In this document: piece by piece, positions 25,978 to 36,091 of the stretch | Position numbering within the stretch: position 1 is the first letter of the stretch | How the letters are laid out: the number at the start of each line of letters is the position of its first letter | NCBI GenBank assembly: GCA_003224235.1 | Contig: QHYU01000165.1 | Span: 1 to 59,005, forward strand | DNA from: Acidobacteriota bacterium | Lineage (GTDB): Bacteria; Acidobacteriota; Terriglobia; Acidiferrales; UBA7541 | Reading direction: 5' to 3' | Length of the DNA: 59,005 nt | Translations under genes and position numbers: made by a program | Notes under the pieces: model-generated | Database searches by the model: none | Seen by the model: only the letters and a program-made list of their open reading frames with translations | What the model was told of the DNA's origin: nothing

Positions 25978-26517
25978 CTAGAGTAAACTCTCGTCCAGTC
26001 GCGTCGCGGGAAGAACTTCCACCCGCTCCGTCGATGCGTCAACATTCTCAATAGATTTGGCGGCGGCCTTCTCGGGGCTCGGAGCAGGCGCCTGCGAGTT
26101 GGGATAGGGCACTTCCGCGCGCGGGGGCTGCGTGCCCCGGCGCGGCAGCGGCCCAGTGCCGCCGGCGACGCCCGCCAAGTGCGCCGCCAGCGCTTCCGGG
26201 GAGCCTGCGAAGAAACTTTCGACGACCTGCTCGACTGCGTGTGCCCGCGCTTCCTGGGCGCTGAGGTTCGGCCGGTAGAGGTACGCGCGGCCCACTTTTC
26301 GTCGCGTCACAATACCCTTATGCGCCAGCCGGTCCAGGATGGTCATAATCGTGGTGTAGGCGCGCGGCCGGTACGGCGCGAGGCACTGCTGAATCTGGCG
26401 GACGGTGCCTTCACCAAGTGGCCAGAGGGTATTCATGCAATCGAGTTCGAGCGGCGCCAGATCCAGGATCGACTTGCGCGGGCCGCTGCTTCTGAGCTGC
26501 TGTGCAGGAGAGGCCAT
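25978..26517 (-). CDS. BlaI/MecI-family transcriptional regulator
   Basis: A 179-residue winged-helix repressor. LAPLELDCMNTLWPLGEGTV and IQQCLAPYRPRAYTTIMTIL form the DNA-binding domain (about 20-90), then GYIVTRRKVGRAYLYRPNLS-like GIVTRRKVGRAYLYRP. A long, Pro/Ala-rich C-terminal tail (about 115-179) is not typical. BlaI proteins are usually cleaved by an M56 sensor peptidase encoded next door; none is visible here. Start 26517 is taken 2 nt after the stop of the upstream gene; a longer frame overlaps that gene. Confidence 0.83.
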   Translation of the reverse strand: MASPAQQLRSSGPRKSILDLAPLELDCMNTLWPLGEGTVRQIQQCLAPYRPRAYTTIMTILDRLAHKGIVTRRKVGRAYLYRPNLSAQEARAHAVEQVVESFFAGSPEALAAHLAGVAGGTGPLPRRGTQPPRAEVPYPNSQAPAPSPEKAAAKSIENVDASTERVEVLPATRLDESLL

Positions 26518-26519
26518 CG

Positions 26520-27539
26520 TCAATCTTCTTCTTGGCGCGGATCGAAAGAGAGTTGCGCCGGCACTTCCTTGCCCTCCGCCTGGACTTGGCGGTATTGTTC
26601 GACGCGCAGCAGGCGGCGATCGAGCGCGGCGCTCCAGCCGGTCCACTCGCCCTCGCCCCGGTCCGAAGCCAGGACGGCGCGCATGGCTCCCATCTTGGAA
26701 TCCAAATCGTCCAGATAGTGCAGCATCACGGCCTCGCGGAACAGCGGCAGCTTGGGCGAGCCGAACTCGTACTGCCCGTGATGGCTGATGAGCAGGTGCT
26801 GCACCAGGCGCTTCAGCTCCCGCGGGAAGCCCTCGATGGCGTCCATCTTCCTGGCGGTCAGTTCAAGCTCGAGGATGATGTGGCCGAGCAGATGACCCTC
26901 TGTGGTGTAGTTGATTGAGCGTTCGTAGCTGAGCTCGTTAATCTTGCCGATGTCGTGCAGCACCGCGCCGGCGAGCAGGAGGTCAGCGTCCGTTTCCAGG
27001 TAGTGCGCGGCGACCGCGCGGCACAGCCCGCACAGACTGACGATGTGTTCGAGCAGCCCGCCCAAATAGGCGTGATGCATCGTCTTTGCAGCGGGCGCGC
27101 GCTTCAGCTTCGGGACGATCTCCGGGTCTTCGACTACGCTGGAGAGCAGGCGCCGCAGCCATGTGTTGCCGATCGAGGCCACGTGCTCGCGGAGCTGCGC
27201 GTAGAGTTGCTCGACGTCCTGCGTCGTGTGCGGGAAGTAGTCAGCAGGGTCCACCTCGCCCGGTTCGGCGCGGCGCAAGCGGTCCACCATTAATTGAGTT
27301 TTGTTGCGGTAGACCTCGACCCGCCCTTGCACCTTGACAAAATCATCGCGCTCAATGGTGCCCGCGGTTTGCTCGAAGTTGTCCCACATTCGCGCTTCAA
27401 TCGTGCCGGTGCAGTCTCCCAGCTCCAGGCGCAAGAAGGGCTTACCCTCGCGGGTGGAGCGGATTTCCTTCCCGCACACCAGGAAGAATGACGTGATGGT
27501 CTGGTCGGCACTGAGGTCTGCGACGAACGCGGGTTTCAT
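26520..27539 (-). CDS. 3'-5' exoribonuclease YhaM-type (OB + HD)
   Basis: A 339-residue protein with an N-terminal OB fold (about 1-85, with FLRLELGDCTGTIEARMWDN) and an HD domain. The HD metal ligands are H155-H156 (KTMHHAY), H195-D196 (VLHDIGK) and downstream HHGQYEFG. YhaM trims RNA and DNA 3' ends in Gram-positive bacteria; here it lies in a Gram-negative genome. Its ATG overlaps the stop of the surA-like gene by 4 nt, and the BlaI-type gene starts just after its stop. The C-terminus is charged. Confidence 0.85.
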   Translation of the reverse strand: MKPAFVADLSADQTITSFFLVCGKEIRSTREGKPFLRLELGDCTGTIEARMWDNFEQTAGTIERDDFVKVQGRVEVYRNKTQLMVDRLRRAEPGEVDPADYFPHTTQDVEQLYAQLREHVASIGNTWLRRLLSSVVEDPEIVPKLKRAPAAKTMHHAYLGGLLEHIVSLCGLCRAVAAHYLETDADLLLAGAVLHDIGKINELSYERSINYTTEGHLLGHIILELELTARKMDAIEGFPRELKRLVQHLLISHHGQYEFGSPKLPLFREAVMLHYLDDLDSKMGAMRAVLASDRGEGEWTGWSAALDRRLLRVEQYRQVQAEGKEVPAQLSFDPRQEED

Positions 27540-28654
27540 TGGCCTGCTTTCTTCCTCTTTCCGAAAAGGAGAAACTTGCGTCTGCCTTTCTTTTCTTTTT
27601 CCTCGTCGGGCGTGGGCGCGACCTCTTGGATGGGCGTACCCGCCACAGCGGCCGAATCCGAGTAGCCGGGTTTGACCAGCACGTAGCTGTCCTGCCGCAA
27701 GGTCTGCAAGTAGGCGCGCAGGGCGGGCTCCATCTTTTCCATATAGAGCCGATTGGAAATTTCTCCCTCGACCTTCTCAATCGGCTGGAGGCCAGCCTCG
27801 AAGCGCTGTTCCACCTTGAGCAAGAGGAAACCGGTCTTCGTGCGGATAACGTCGGTCACCTGACCCTTTTTCATTTTGAAGACCATATCTTCAATTTCTT
27901 TGGAAAGCTGGCTGCGCTCGAAAACGCCCAGTTCGCCCCCGCGTTGCGCGGTGGCCCCGTCGGAATACCGCCTAGCCAGCTCGATAAAGTCTTCGCCCTT
28001 CTTCACCCGCTCGAGGAGGTTTTTAGCCTTTTTCTCCAGCTCGGGAATCTCCTCGTCCTTTTTTCCTTCCGTGCTCACGAAAATCTCGCGCAGATAGACC
28101 TGCTCGGGACGCTGGAACTCATTCTTGTGTTGGTCGTAATACTTCTGGATTTCATCGCGGCCGATAATGATGTGCGACCCGGCTTCGCGGCGGATGACCT
28201 CGTCCGTTAGCAATCGATTCCGAATGTTGGCCTTAAAATCCTCGGAGCTGATTCCCTGCTCGCTGATCTTTTTTTCCAGGTCCTCCATCGAGGCGATATT
28301 GTTTTGCTGGCGAATCTGGTCCAGGCGCTTCACGACCTCGGGTTCAACGTTGATACCCATGTCCTTAGCGCGCTGCACCAGCAGCGATTGATCGATCAGA
28401 TCGCGCAAAATATTTTTCTGCTTTTCGGCCGCCATCGCCTGCAGTTGCTGCGGCGAGCAATTGCGGCAATCCTGGCGGAGTTCCTCTTGGAGCGCGGCTT
28501 GCGCGCGCTCTAGGTCCGAATGCGTGATGATCTCGTTGTTCACGCGGGCGATGATTTCTTCGACCACGCGACCCTTGCTCTGCGCGGCCGCCGGCGAGCA
28601 GGCCAACAGGATGAGGAATGCAATCCGCCAGATTTTCATGGGCTTTTCCACCAT
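27536..28654 (-). CDS. SurA/PpiC-type periplasmic peptidyl-prolyl isomerase
   Basis: A 372-residue periplasmic folding factor. A signal peptide occupies about 6-25 (ending PAAAQ). A SurA N-terminal helical region (about 30-180) is followed by a parvulin domain (about 185-285) with ARRYSDGATAQRGGELGVF and VIRTKTGFLLLKVE. The C-terminus is a basic tail. It supports outer-membrane protein folding and prolyl isomerization. The start is uncertain between 28654 and an ATG at 28639. It begins 7 nt after the mfd stop and overlaps the YhaM-type gene by 4 nt. Confidence 0.87.
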   Translation of the reverse strand: MVEKPMKIWRIAFLILLACSPAAAQSKGRVVEEIIARVNNEIITHSDLERAQAALQEELRQDCRNCSPQQLQAMAAEKQKNILRDLIDQSLLVQRAKDMGINVEPEVVKRLDQIRQQNNIASMEDLEKKISEQGISSEDFKANIRNRLLTDEVIRREAGSHIIIGRDEIQKYYDQHKNEFQRPEQVYLREIFVSTEGKKDEEIPELEKKAKNLLERVKKGEDFIELARRYSDGATAQRGGELGVFERSQLSKEIEDMVFKMKKGQVTDVIRTKTGFLLLKVEQRFEAGLQPIEKVEGEISNRLYMEKMEPALRAYLQTLRQDSYVLVKPGYSDSAAVAGTPIQEVAPTPDEEKEKKGRRKFLLFGKRKKAGQ

Positions 28655-28661
28655 CGCGATT

Positions 28662-31600
28662 TTATCCCTCCGTTCGCAGTTGTAGCAATACGTTCCTGAC
28701 GGTCTGCGTCAGGCGGGGCCTGTCGCGCCCGAGATTCATCCAGAGCACCCCGCTGGGGTCCAGCCGCAAGCCGCCGTGCGCGCGGATCACCCCGACGACC
28801 TGTTCGGGCCGCACCGGCGTCTCGGGATGAAACTTGATGGCCACCTGCTCTGCGTGGCGCTCCACCGAGGCCACCAGGAGTTTCTCGCACAGCGCTTTCA
28901 GCACGGCGTAGTCGAGCAAGTTGTCCACCGCCGGGGGCGGCGGCCCGAAGCGATCCGCGAGCTCGCGACGCACCTCCTCGCGTCCGTCCTCGGTGGAAAT
29001 CTCGGCGATGCGCTTGTAGGTGCGCAGGCGCAGATTTTCACTCGGAATGTACTGTGGTGGGATGCGAATATCGAGCCCCAGGTTGAGCGTGGCGCGCAGT
29101 TCAGGAGCGCCCGCTTGGCCCTTCAGACTGGCCACGGCACGCTCCAGCATTTGGCAGTAGAGATCGAAGCCGACGGCATTGATGTGGCCATGCTGCTGGC
29201 GCCCCAACAGATTGCCGGCGCCGCGCAGCTCGAGGTCGAGTGCTGCGATGCGGAAGCCGGCGCCCAGCTCGCTGAACTCCTTGAGGGCCGCGAGCCGCTG
29301 CCGGGCAAGCGGGGTAAGCGCGCCTTCCGGCGGCACCAGCAAGTAGGCGTAGGCGCGCTGATTCGAGCGGCCGACGCGCCCGCGAAGCTGATACAGCTCG
29401 GAGAGCCCGAAGCGGTCGGCGCGGTTGATGATGATGGTGTTGGCGCGGGGGATGTCCAGGCCGTTCTCAATGATGGTGGTGGAGACCAGCACGTCGGCCT
29501 CGTCGCGGACGAACTTCAGCATCACGCTTTCGAGCTCCTTTTCGCCCATCTGGCCGTGGCCGACCACTACGCGAGCCTTGGGGACGAGCTTCTGCACCAG
29601 CGAGGCCAGCGAGTAGATCGACTCCACGCGGTTATGGACGAAAAACACCTGGCCTTGCCGCGCCAGCTCTTCCTCCACGGCGCGGCGGATGAGCGACTCC
29701 TGAAATGGCGCCACTACGGTTTGGATGGCCAGGCGGTCTTTCGGCGGCGTCTCAATCACAGACATGTCGCGCAATCCCACTAGAGACATGTTCAGCGTGC
29801 GCGGGATGGGAGTGGCCGAGAGGGTCAGCACGTCCACGTTTTTGCTCAGCTCCTTCAGCCGCTCTTTGTGCGCGACGCCGAAGCGCTGCTCCTCATCCAC
29901 CACCAGCAGGCCGAGATCGCGGAGGCGGACATCGCGCGAGAGCAGCCGGTGTGTGCCGATGACGACGTCTACCTGACCCGATTCCAGCCCAGCCAGCACC
30001 TCTTTCTGCTCGCGAGCGCTGCGAAAGCGGCTGAGCATCTCGACGCGAATGGGAAAAGCGGCGAAACGCCGGCGGAAAGTTTCGTAGTGCTGGAAGACCA
30101 GCACGGTGGTGGGCGCCAGCACGGCCACCTGCTTGGAATCCGTTACGGCCTTAAACGCGGCGCGCATGGGCGGTAGACTGGTCTGGCGTTTCCTCAAACT
30201 CGAAAGCGTCCTCGAACTCTTTCTGCCAGGGCGTGTCGGTGGAGAAGGCGAAACCCCCTGTGGTTTTTCGTTCGGCGTAGAGGCGGAGCAGCTGTTCCGC
30301 CAAGTCGGCGAGTGACTTGCGCACGCGGGCCTTACGCGCCACCCAAGCCGTTCCGCCGAGTTTGTCAAGCTGCGGCTCGGCTCCCTCGAGCGAGCGGAAA
30401 CTCTGCACCAGATCGAGTCGCTCGAGCGGCACGTAGAGCCGCGCGTCGTCGGCATAGCGCAGCAGCATGAACTCGCCCTGGGCGCCGTCGGTCTCCACCT
30501 GCCGCAGGCCCTCGAACTGGCCGATGCCATGGTCCACGTGCACCACGTAGTCGTCCGGCTTCAACTCGGAAAAATCGCTGAAGAAGCTGGCCGTCTTCGG
30601 ACGTTGCTTGGGGCGGGCCGCTGCCGGCAGAGTCCCAAACAAATCGCCAGTGCCATAGAGCACGAGCCGGCTTTCGGGGAAAACGACGCCCTCGGCGAGC
30701 GGCGCCTTCGCTAACACCATCGCCGGGACGCTCCCGGCGGTGGAATCTTCGGCCAAGCGTACGGTGGTGGCGGTCTCTTCCAACTCGCCCAACCGGTAGG
30801 GCAGTTCGTATTCGTGGCAGAGGTCGGCCAGGCGTTCGAGTTCGCCGGTCGTGCCGGCGGAAACCATTACCTGTTCGCCGGCAGCAATCCGCCCTCGGGC
30901 CTCGGCCATGAAGGCGGGCACGTTGCCGTGATAGCGCGGAGTGGGCTGCGTCTGGAGCACGCGCGGCTCAGCGTGATCGGGACCCTCTCCTCGGACGGCC
31001 AAGCGCTCGAGCAGAAGGCGCTGGTGCGCTTCGAGCGCGCATCGCCACTGCCCTGGGGTGAGGTAGTAGGCCTCCGGCGCAGCCGTCTCGCCAAGAGGGA
31101 TGCCTTTGGATTCGCCGGCGGAGCAGGCCTGGTCATACGCTTCCGCGAGCCGCTCGTGGAATTTGTTTGCCGCCTGCTCGAGTGCTTCCGGTTCATCGAG
31201 GATAACGACCGGCCGCTCGCACAAATCAAACAGCGTGGCCTCAGGAGGCTCCAGTAGCGCGGCTTGGAATTCCCACCCGGGGAAAACTCCGGCGAGACGC
31301 ACAGATTCATCCTGGAGGACCTCACCCGCGTGCCCGGCAGCCCTCGCAAACGCGCGCTCGAGCAGTTCGCTGCGGCGCGGAAATTCGGTAAGCGGCGGCA
31401 AGGTGAAACGTTCGAGTGGCCCGACAGACCGCTGCGTGCCGGGGTCGAACTCCCGCAGGGATTCCACGGTGTCGCCGAACAATTCAAGCCTCACCGGCCG
31501 GGGCGCTTCCGGCGAGAAGACGTCCACGATGCCGCCGCGCACTGTGAATTGACCGGGCATCTCGACTGTCTCGTGCCGCTCGTAGCCCACGCTTGCCAGG

Positions 31601-32100
31601 TGCGCGACCAACTCTTCGAGCGGGACCTCTTCGTCCCGCGCTACCGAGCGCCCCAGGGCGCGATAAAACTCGGCCTCGCGTAGCCGCATCTGCGCCGCGG
31701 CCATCGGTGCCACGACCAGCACCGTCTGGTTGCTCGCCAACCGCCACAGCGTCACCGCGCGCGTTTCTAGGATTTCCGGATGCGGCGAGAGGGATTGCCA
31801 CGGAAGCGTGTCCAGCGCCGGGAGGATGGCTACCTGGCTGGCGGGCTGGCCGGAGAGCGCCCGGTAGAAGAACCGCAAAGGCTCAGTCAGCGCCTCGGCT
31901 TGCTGGTTCGATTCCACCAGCAGAAGGACGGGCCGGCGCAGCACCGCTGCGCAGTGCGCGACGATGAGGGCCTTGGCCGTCTCAGTGAGGCCGGCCAACC
32001 GTGCCTCCCTGCCGCCGCGGCGCAACTCGTCCAGAATCTGCTCGACGGCGGGGTGGCGCCCCACCCCTCCGAGAAGCTCAGCGACCGAGGGAAGAATCAT
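28662..32100 (-). pseudogene. mfd: Transcription-repair coupling factor Mfd, internally deleted and frameshifted
   Basis: Mfd removes stalled RNA polymerase and recruits UvrAB. The 5' part (to about 30178) encodes the UvrB-like and RNA-polymerase-interacting regions (HGIGQFEGLRQ, WQKEFEDAFEFEETPDQ). The 3' part resumes at MRAAFKAV (about 30167) with VDEEQRFGV, the DEEQ motif and the C-terminal region. Between them roughly 30 family-conserved residues are missing, including Walker A (GDVGYGKT). Only 10 nt remain there, which shifts the frame. The first part would end in a stop 14 codons later. This means a dead gene or an assembly error. The ATG overlaps rfaE2 by 4 nt. Confidence 0.85.
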
Positions 32101-32627
32101 TCTCGAGGACCGCCTTGCGGGCCGCCGTGGCACTGGGGGTTCCGCCCAAGACTGCGTTCTGAGCTGCGAATTCGCTCTAGGATGTCGGTGGTGGAGTAGC
32201 CGGGCTCGAGCAGAACAGAGACCACTCGGCCGCCCGCCTCCTCCACTTCCTTCCGGCCGACGATTTCGTTCGGACCCCAGTCTCCACCCTTCACCAGCAC
32301 GTCGGGCCGTAGCCGCGCGATTAGCTCGTGCGGTGTCGGCGCGTCGAAGATCACCACGTAGTCCACAGCAGCGAGGGCCGCGAGGATCTCCGCTCGCTCA
32401 GCTTCGGGAACCAGCGGCCGGGCATCCCCCTTGATCTGCCGCACGCTCGAGTCGCTATTGATGGCTACGACGAGCAGGTCCCCGCAGGCACGTGCCTCCT
32501 CCAGAGTCCGGATGTGGCCGGGATGCAGGAGATCAAAACACCCGTTGGTGAATGCCACGCGTTGCCCGTTGCGTTTTCGCTCGGCCACGCAGAGAATGAG
32601 TTCGTCTTGCGAAACCACCTGCCCCAA
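32097..32627 (-). CDS. rfaE2: D-glycero-beta-D-manno-heptose-1-phosphate adenylyltransferase
   Basis: A 176-residue nucleotidyltransferase of the RfaE/HldE C-terminal type, which makes ADP-heptose for the LPS core. FTNGCFDLLHPGHIRTLEEA is the HxGH-type active site, followed by AINSDSSVRQIKG, RAEILAALAAVDYVVIFD and VLVKGGDW. The kinase domain is absent, so it is the separate RfaE2 form. A TTG start at 32625-32627 is supported by GAGGGAG 8 nt upstream. Its stop overlaps the mfd start by 4 nt. The tail (RNPQCHGGPQGGPRE) is low complexity. Confidence 0.88.
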   Translation of the reverse strand: MGQVVSQDELILCVAERKRNGQRVAFTNGCFDLLHPGHIRTLEEARACGDLLVVAINSDSSVRQIKGDARPLVPEAERAEILAALAAVDYVVIFDAPTPHELIARLRPDVLVKGGDWGPNEIVGRKEVEEAGGRVVSVLLEPGYSTTDILERIRSSERSLGRNPQCHGGPQGGPRE

Positions 32628-32722
32628 ATGTGGCGCTCCCTCTCGAGTGCTTCACGACCGGCCCTCTTCGGGGCGAGACGTGAGCGACTCGTTTCATTTT
32701 ATCACGCGACCTGGCGGGCCCG

Positions 32723-34264
32723 ATGAAGAGCGGCGAGTGGCGCCTTGCGGCGATCGGGATCACGCTGCTGGGCGCGGGGGCGGTTGGCACGCGGCTCTCG
32801 CAAGGTGCGATGCGCGATGCGGTGCTTCCCGGCGGGTGTCGCACTCCGGTCCGCGTGCTGGCGCCCCGAGCGCCGCAGGCCGTGGGCTCGGCGGTCGTTT
32901 TTCACGGGCTTTCCACCAGCGGACGGATGATGCAAACCCTGGGCCAGTGGCTTGCCACTCTCGGCCTGCAGGTCTACCTGGTCGATTCCCCCGGGCACGG
33001 CGAGAGCGATGAACCCTTTTCCTTTCCGCGCGCAGAAGAGTGCGCCGCAGATTTGGTTGACTCGCTGGCCCGTCGCAGCGAGATCGACCTCGGCCGTACG
33101 GTGCTTGTCGGACATTCCATGGGAGGCAGCATCGCCATCCGCCTCGCAGACCGCTTCCCCACCGCGGCAACCATCGCGATTTCCCCTGCACCGATGATAC
33201 GACCCGCAGGGCTGCCTCCCATTCTGGTGCCGTATGAACTGCCGCGGCGAATGCCGATCAACTTGCTGGTTTTTGTCGGCGGCTGGGAGCCGAGGTGGGC
33301 GGACGAAGGGGCACAGGCTTTGATGCGCGCCGCAGGCGGCGAACGCCTGCAGCCGGAGGACTTTCAGCAGCGGCGTGCAGCGAAGTTGGTGCTCATACCA
33401 CGGGCCACTCATACCAGCCTTCTATTTGATCGGCGGGTGGAAGACTGGAGCGTGGACTGGGCTCGAAATGCCTTAAACTTTAAGGCCGCCGAGCGCATCA
33501 CCACTCCGGGGTACCCCGTTCTCGGGGGCATCTTGGGCATTGTGGGACTGAGCCTGCTCTACCCGCTGGCTGCGAGCGCCTCAATCACGTTGCTTCGTGC
33601 ACAATCCAGCGAGGCTGCGGCTATACCTCCCTCGCCGCGTCGCATCCTGCTCACCTGGGTGCCTGCGGCCTTGATGGCGGTCGTGGTGCTGAAGTTCTGG
33701 GTGCCGCTCCGCGCGCTGCGCCTGTGGACCGGAGATTATCTCGCCTCTTTCTTCTTGCTTGCGGGGGTGCTCCTGCTGGCACTGCTGTGGAAAGCCAGCC
33801 ATGCCGCGCTGCGTTTCAATTTGAGCGCCATAGCCGGGGTCTGCGTGCTGGGGTTAGCGACAATTCTGGCATTTGGCGCCTGGCTTAACTGGCAACTCGA
33901 TGATGTCTGGATGAACGCGCCGCGTTGGCTGCGGTTTGCCCCCGTGGTGGCGGCTTCCCTGCCATACTTCGCCGCTGAGGAGTTGGCGCTTGGTGCCCCC
34001 AGCGGCAGCCAGCGCTGGCGCCGCTGGGGGATGTTCCTGTTGCTGCGGCTGATTCTCTGGCTCGCGTTAATATTCGCTCTGTTGGTTCTCTGGAGCGGGC
34101 AAATCCTGGTTCTTCTGCTCGCCATCTTCCTGTTGGCGTTCTCCATTGTGCAGCGCGCCGCAGCAGACGCGGTGTACCGTCGCACTGGTTCGGTCGCGGC
34201 AGCAGCGACGCTGGATGCTATTCTCGCCGGTTGGTTCATTGCGGCAGTGTTTCCGCTGACGTGA
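32723..34264 (+). CDS. Alpha/beta hydrolase with C-terminal membrane segments
   Basis: A 513-residue protein. The N-terminal half holds an alpha/beta-hydrolase fold with an N-terminal helix (10-25), an oxyanion region HGLSTSG, the nucleophile motif GHSMGG (Ser132) and LIPRATHTSLLF with the likely His. The C-terminal half (from about 270) has six or more hydrophobic segments such as LLLALLWKASHAALRF and ILVLLLAIFLLAFSIVQ. This combination suggests a membrane-bound lipase/esterase. The Asp of the triad is not certain. It begins about 95 nt from the divergent rfaE2 gene. Confidence 0.75.
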   Translation: MKSGEWRLAAIGITLLGAGAVGTRLSQGAMRDAVLPGGCRTPVRVLAPRAPQAVGSAVVFHGLSTSGRMMQTLGQWLATLGLQVYLVDSPGHGESDEPFSFPRAEECAADLVDSLARRSEIDLGRTVLVGHSMGGSIAIRLADRFPTAATIAISPAPMIRPAGLPPILVPYELPRRMPINLLVFVGGWEPRWADEGAQALMRAAGGERLQPEDFQQRRAAKLVLIPRATHTSLLFDRRVEDWSVDWARNALNFKAAERITTPGYPVLGGILGIVGLSLLYPLAASASITLLRAQSSEAAAIPPSPRRILLTWVPAALMAVVVLKFWVPLRALRLWTGDYLASFFLLAGVLLLALLWKASHAALRFNLSAIAGVCVLGLATILAFGAWLNWQLDDVWMNAPRWLRFAPVVAASLPYFAAEELALGAPSGSQRWRRWGMFLLLRLILWLALIFALLVLWSGQILVLLLAIFLLAFSIVQRAAADAVYRRTGSVAAAATLDAILAGWFIAAVFPLT

Positions 34265-34321
34265 CGCACGTGGACGCTCCTGCCAATGCGTAGCGAGCAA
34301 TGCAGTGAGCAGGGTTTGTTC

Positions 34322-35518
34322 ATGCGGGAAATCGCCATTGTCGGAGGAGGGCCTTCTGGATCGATGTGCGGAGAAGGCCTGGCGCGCGCCGGCTTCGAGG
34401 TGACGCTTTTCGACGAACACCTCGCCTGGGAGAAACCCTGCGGCGGTGGACTGACACAGAAAGCGATTGAAGCGTACCCCTTCCTGCTAAAAGGACCTCA
34501 TCCTAAAAAGCTCATCCACTCGGTCGAATTGATATCCAGCCGCGGACACCGCGCGCGGCTCGACCTCGACCAGCCGATCGTTGTTTACTCCCGCGCGGTG
34601 CTCAACGGCCTTCTACTGGACCGCGCCGCGGCGGCAGGCTGCCGGGTGGTGCGCTCGCGCGTGACGCAGGTGGATACCAGCGGCAAGCGAGCGCGCTTGA
34701 GCACAGGCGGCGCCGAGCACACCACCGACTTCGTCGTTCTGGCCGCGGGCGCGCGGAATACGCTGTTGCCCGACACGCGGCCGCTGCGGCCCAACGACTT
34801 GGAGATGACGCTCGGCTACTTCGTGCCGGCGCAAGCAGACAGCATCCAGGTAAAGTTTCTGCGGGGCTTCGAAGGCTATCTGTGGTCTTTCCCGCGCTGC
34901 GATCATCTCTCCGCGGGCATCTGCGGCAGCATGGCGCGCTATACCAGCCAGGAGCTGCGCCAGCATTTGCACGATTTCATGCGTGAAGAGCAGATCGAAA
35001 CCACGAGAGCGCGCTTCTACAGCCACGTGCTGCCCTCACCGCAGACGCAGACACTGCGTGCCCGGCGCGTGGTGGGACGAAACTGGGCGCTGGTCGGCGA
35101 CGCCGCCGCGTGGGTGGACCCAATCACTGGCGAAGGGCTCTATTACGCGCTGCGCTCGGGCGACCTGCTGGCGCAATCGCTCACCGCGGGCGCGCCCCAG
35201 GATTACCCGGCGCGCGTCCGCGCTGATTTCTCAGCAGACTTGGAACTCGCCGCCTGCATTGCGCCGCGCTTTTATCGTGGCCGCTTCCTCGGCGGGGCGG
35301 TCACTACGCGCATGATCCAGTTCGCCGAGCGCAGCATCACCTTCCGCGCGCTGATGGCGGACCTTTTCAGGGGCGCACAGGATTATCGCAGCCTGAGGCG
35401 CCGGCTTTGGGCGCAGCTAGGCGTGACGCTGACCGAAGTTGTCTCGAGCCTGCTGAATCTCCGGCCGGCCTCGCCGGAAGCACTCCCAGCGGCGCGAGGC
35501 CCTCGCGCTGAGGGTTGA
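34322..35518 (+). CDS. FAD-dependent geranylgeranyl reductase family protein
   Basis: A 398-residue flavoprotein. REIAIVGGGPSGSMCGEGLA is the Rossmann FAD-binding start, KPCGGGLTQKAIEAYPFL is a family feature, and WALVGDAAAWVDPITGEGLY is the GD motif near residues 260-280. The family includes geranylgeranyl diphosphate reductases and archaeal lipid reductases, and also many bacterial oxidoreductases of unknown substrate. An in-frame ATG at 34286 gives a 12-residue extension before the Rossmann strand, so 34322 is preferred. It follows the alpha/beta hydrolase gene by about 57 nt on the same strand. Confidence 0.82.
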   Translation: MREIAIVGGGPSGSMCGEGLARAGFEVTLFDEHLAWEKPCGGGLTQKAIEAYPFLLKGPHPKKLIHSVELISSRGHRARLDLDQPIVVYSRAVLNGLLLDRAAAAGCRVVRSRVTQVDTSGKRARLSTGGAEHTTDFVVLAAGARNTLLPDTRPLRPNDLEMTLGYFVPAQADSIQVKFLRGFEGYLWSFPRCDHLSAGICGSMARYTSQELRQHLHDFMREEQIETTRARFYSHVLPSPQTQTLRARRVVGRNWALVGDAAAWVDPITGEGLYYALRSGDLLAQSLTAGAPQDYPARVRADFSADLELAACIAPRFYRGRFLGGAVTTRMIQFAERSITFRALMADLFRGAQDYRSLRRRLWAQLGVTLTEVVSSLLNLRPASPEALPAARGPRAEG

Positions 35519-35674
35519 ACCCTCGCCCCTTGCCGCGCTCGCAGCCGACTCCTTTTAAGCGCAGCCGAAATCAGGCAACGAGAACCAGCCGGACTTGCAA
35601 TTTCCTGCGAGGATATCGTTTTCCCACACCATCAGACTGCCTGTTTCCAACTTCCAGTTTGGAATCTCTAGCTT

Positions 35675-36091
35675 CTAGTATAACGAGCGGCGCGGGGCGG
35701 CTTTGCGGGGCGGCGGGGGAACTAGCGTGGCCATCTTGCGGATCATGGCCAGGACGAGGCGTTTATCGCCCTCGGAAAGCCCCGAACTGTGCCTCTTGAT
35801 CTCGGAGAGGAACCGGATTTCATCCTCGGAGAGTTCACCCAGCATTTTCTGCGTATCGCGGTCGCGGGGCGTCTCGGCGCCTGGGAAGAACTCGGCCAAG
35901 CTGATGTCCATGGCTTCAGCGATCTTGGCCAGAGTTTCGAGGGAAGGAACCGTGTGACCGTTTTCCACGCGGGAGAGATAGCAACGCAACAGCCCGGTTC
36001 GGCGTTCGATGTCTCCCTGGGAGAGCCCACGCTGGCTCCGGTAGCTGCGAATGACTTCGCCGATGTTCACCTTGGGTTTTTCTTTTGGCAC
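35675..36091 (-). CDS. XRE-family helix-turn-helix regulator
   Basis: A 138-residue DNA-binding protein. The HTH_3 domain spans about residues 8-65: IGEVIRSYRSQRGLSQGDIE, RTGLLRCYLSRVENGHTVPS, LETLAKIAEAMDISLAEFF. The remaining helical region (about 75-125) and the C-terminal tail (PPPPRKAAPRRSLY) have no known fold. The GTG start at 36089-36091 follows GGAGAGG. Similar small XRE proteins occur in acidobacteria. It is monocistronic. Confidence 0.85.
   Translation of the reverse strand: MPKEKPKVNIGEVIRSYRSQRGLSQGDIERRTGLLRCYLSRVENGHTVPSLETLAKIAEAMDISLAEFFPGAETPRDRDTQKMLGELSEDEIRFLSEIKRHSSGLSEGDKRLVLAMIRKMATLVPPPPRKAAPRRSLY

Noticed and set aside
30151-30180. Programmed frameshift in mfd
   Set aside because: Programmed frameshifts change a single base step; here about 30 conserved residues are missing as well, which a frameshift cannot explain.
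32702-33412. Minus-strand frame opposite the alpha/beta hydrolase
   Set aside because: No domain, while the plus-strand frame carries the GHSMGG nucleophile motif and membrane segments.
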